Source: Rhizohabitans arisaemae
GTDB lineage: Bacteria > Actinomycetota > Actinomycetes > Streptosporangiales > Streptosporangiaceae
Assembly: GCF_025996515.1 (NCBI RefSeq)
Contig: NZ_BLRH01000060.1
Span: 186,001 to 250,000, forward strand
Length of the DNA stretch: 64,000 bases
Reading direction: 5' to 3'
Under the pieces are notes generated by a model, which saw nothing but the letters and a program-made list of their open reading frames with translations, was not told the DNA's origin and did not search any database. The position numbers and the translations under genes are program-made. Position 1 is the first letter of the stretch; each line of letters opens with the position of its first letter. Of this stretch, positions 62,678 through 64,000 are shown piece after piece.

Positions 62678-63448
62678 TCAGGTGAGCCGTCGTGAGGCGA
62701 GAATGCTCACCAGATGCAGGATCATCTGCAACCCGGCGACCACCGCGCAGGCCACCAGAAGCACCCGGGTCGCGGTCAGCCCGCCCATGAAGAAGTCGAG
62801 GACGGCCGCGGCCAGCACGATCAGCGAGAGCTCGATCGCTTGGATGAGCCGGTGGAATCCTATCGCGGAAGCGATCTTGCGGAGGGTGCCGAGCCGCGAG
62901 GAGCGGAGCTCGGCCGAGGACTCGGTCGCGGCGATCAACCCGGAGCGGGCCCGGGCCACGTCCACCAGGTCGGTCTCCGCCTTGATCAGAATCGCCCCGA
63001 GCGCGGCGGCGAACCCGAGGACGACGTACCAGTCCGGCTGGGTCAGCGACCCCGAGGCCCGGAAGCCCAGGCCGATCAGGAGCGCGGCCTCGCTGAAGTA
63101 GTGCCCGACCCGGTCCAGGTACACCCCCGCGATGGAGGTGCGCCTGGTCCATCGGGCCAGCTCCCCGTCCGAGCAGTCGAGGAGCAGGTACAGCTGGATC
63201 AGGAGTGCGGCGACGATCGCGGACCAGAGACCCGGCATTGCCAGGATAAATCCGGATAAAACGCCACAAAGGATCATCAGCCCCGTCACCTGGTTGGGTG
63301 ACAGGGGCGTACGGACCAGCAGCCAGGTGCCGTAGATGGACAGCCGCCGCATGTACAGCAGACCCGCCCAATGCTCCCCGCTCCGGCGGTCCATCGTGGA
63401 CGCCGGCTGGGCGACCTCGCGAAGCTCAATGATCGACGGACCGGACAT
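62678..63448 (-). CDS. CDP-alcohol phosphatidyltransferase-family membrane protein
   Basis: 256 residues with about six TM helices. The CDP-alcohol motif reads D91-C-S-D94-G-E-L-A-R (to residue 99), then eight residues, G108-V-Y-L-D112-R-V-G-H116. Asp91, Asp94 and Asp112 are kept, but the fourth position, normally Asp, is His116. The enzyme should transfer a phosphoalcohol from a CDP-alcohol. The start overlaps the 3' end of the adjacent iron-dependent dehydrogenase-like gene by 23 bases. Together the two suggest synthesis of a CDP-activated polyol or glycerol-1-phosphate headgroup and its transfer. Confidence 0.88.
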   Translation of the reverse strand: MSGPSIIELREVAQPASTMDRRSGEHWAGLLYMRRLSIYGTWLLVRTPLSPNQVTGLMILCGVLSGFILAMPGLWSAIVAALLIQLYLLLDCSDGELARWTRRTSIAGVYLDRVGHYFSEAALLIGLGFRASGSLTQPDWYVVLGFAAALGAILIKAETDLVDVARARSGLIAATESSAELRSSRLGTLRKIASAIGFHRLIQAIELSLIVLAAAVLDFFMGGLTATRVLLVACAVVAGLQMILHLVSILASRRLT

Positions 63449-64000
63449 ACTCTCCCACTCGTTCCCGTACCTGCTGCGGCGTCAGCGCCAGGTGCTCCAG
63501 AATCGTGTACCGGCCCGGCCTGGTCTCCGGGGCGAAACAGACCGCTTCGGCGAATTGATCGAGGGACAGCCCCACCTCTCCCGGCACCACCGGCAGCGAG
63601 TGCCGTCTGAGGCACCGCACCACGGCGGCGAGCTTCGCCCTCGACTCGTCGTCCTCCCGGAGGAAGAAGCCGAACGCGGCGCCCAGGCCAGCGAGCTCGC
63701 CGTGGTTGGAGGTACCGGGGAAGAGCTGATCCACAGCGTGCAGGATCTCATGGTCCGCACCGCTACAGGGCCGGGATGACCCCGCAACAACCATTGCCAT
63801 CCCTGACAAAATCAGAGATTCCGCCAATGTCGTTAAAAACGAGTCCGAATCCACAGAATCCTGTCGATCCAGAACGGCGTAGGCCGCGGTCCGCGCCATC
63901 GAGACCGCCAAGCCGTCCACCGGCTCACACGAGGCGGCAAGCAGCCAGTCCTCGATCGCGCTGAGATTGCTGATCACATCCCCGATGCCCGCGCGGACCA
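63426..64000 (-). CDS. sn-glycerol-1-phosphate dehydrogenase-like protein, 5' end outside the window
   Basis: Partial; at least 191 codons read, with the frame still open at the window edge (reading GIGDVISN before the visible region). The sequence LSGMAMVVAGSSRPCSGADHEILHAVDQLFPGTSNHGELAGLGAAF matches the metal-binding region of the iron/zinc-dependent alcohol dehydrogenase family, especially the EgsA/AraM glycerol-1-phosphate dehydrogenases, with the metal-binding His residues in ADHEILH and NHGE. It should reduce a ketose phosphate such as DHAP to a polyol phosphate. It overlaps the CDP-alcohol phosphatidyltransferase gene by 23 bases. Confidence 0.8.
   Translation of the reverse strand, partial: VRAGIGDVISNLSAIEDWLLAASCEPVDGLAVSMARTAAYAVLDRQDSVDSDSFLTTLAESLILSGMAMVVAGSSRPCSGADHEILHAVDQLFPGTSNHGELAGLGAAFGFFLREDDESRAKLAAVVRCLRRHSLPVVPGEVGLSLDQFAEAVCFAPETRPGRYTILEHLALTPQQVRERVGEYVRSVDH

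Overview
High-GC actinobacterial chromosome. The gene order points to the Streptosporangiales/Streptomycetales branch: response regulator, hpf, comF-like, lpqB, mtrB, mtrA; then a MoxR/DUF58 block, sahH, manB and whiB; then the coenzyme F420 genes. High GC, frequent GTG starts with 4-bp stop/start overlaps, and a WhiB and a SpoIIM-type membrane protein fit a sporulating, filamentous Gram-positive. The genus is not determined from sequence alone.

Layout. 0.1-8.5 kb: a small membrane protein, an AlkX/YcaQ-type winged-helix glycosylase, an orphan NarL-type regulator, hpf, a ComF-like phosphoribosyltransferase, and the lpqB-mtrB-mtrA envelope/cell-cycle signalling operon (minus strand). 8.8-14.0 kb: a tightly overlapping plus-strand operon (membrane protein, DUF4129, DUF4350, MoxR ATPase, DUF58), then convergent SpoIIM-like and divergent RDD membrane proteins. 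16-19 kb: a secreted LVIVD-repeat protein with a 16-residue poly-Asp tail, divergent from a DUF305 lipoprotein. 18.9-33.4 kb: mostly minus strand; two tandem S-adenosylhomocysteine-hydrolase-like genes, MerR and Fic genes, a CDF transporter, the SIS isomerase/Trm112/phosphomannomutase cluster, DUF3499, a zincin-like protein, DUF5719, a 1027-residue glycosyltransferase and whiB. 35.5-41.2 kb: F420 biosynthesis (cofD-fbiB facing fbiC). 41.4-63.4 kb: cell-surface glycan and lipid functions (GT2 and GT4 transferases, two UPF0104/LPG-synthase-like membrane proteins, large GT39-like membrane proteins, an LCP ligase, an acyltransferase-3 protein, a CDP-alcohol phosphatidyltransferase and a glycerol-1-phosphate-dehydrogenase-like gene running off the end).

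An accessory patch at 45.6-48.6 kb holds a frameshifted RhuM gene bracketed by a 35-bp perfect direct repeat, next to a probable Tox-REase-5 toxin gene and its likely immunity partner. There are no insertion sequences, tRNAs, rRNAs or CRISPR arrays that I can see.

The most unusual signal is non-coding. Two convergent intergenic regions (15.9-16.3 kb and 37.85-38.62 kb) carry diverged copies of highly structured elements, here called type A (two tandem copies) and type B (two full copies plus one tail fragment). Copies keep their loops and some helices identical while whole stems change on both sides and still pair. That is the pattern expected of a structured RNA (or of a folding single-stranded DNA element). 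A different tandem hairpin family sits at 50.0-50.2 kb, also between convergent genes.
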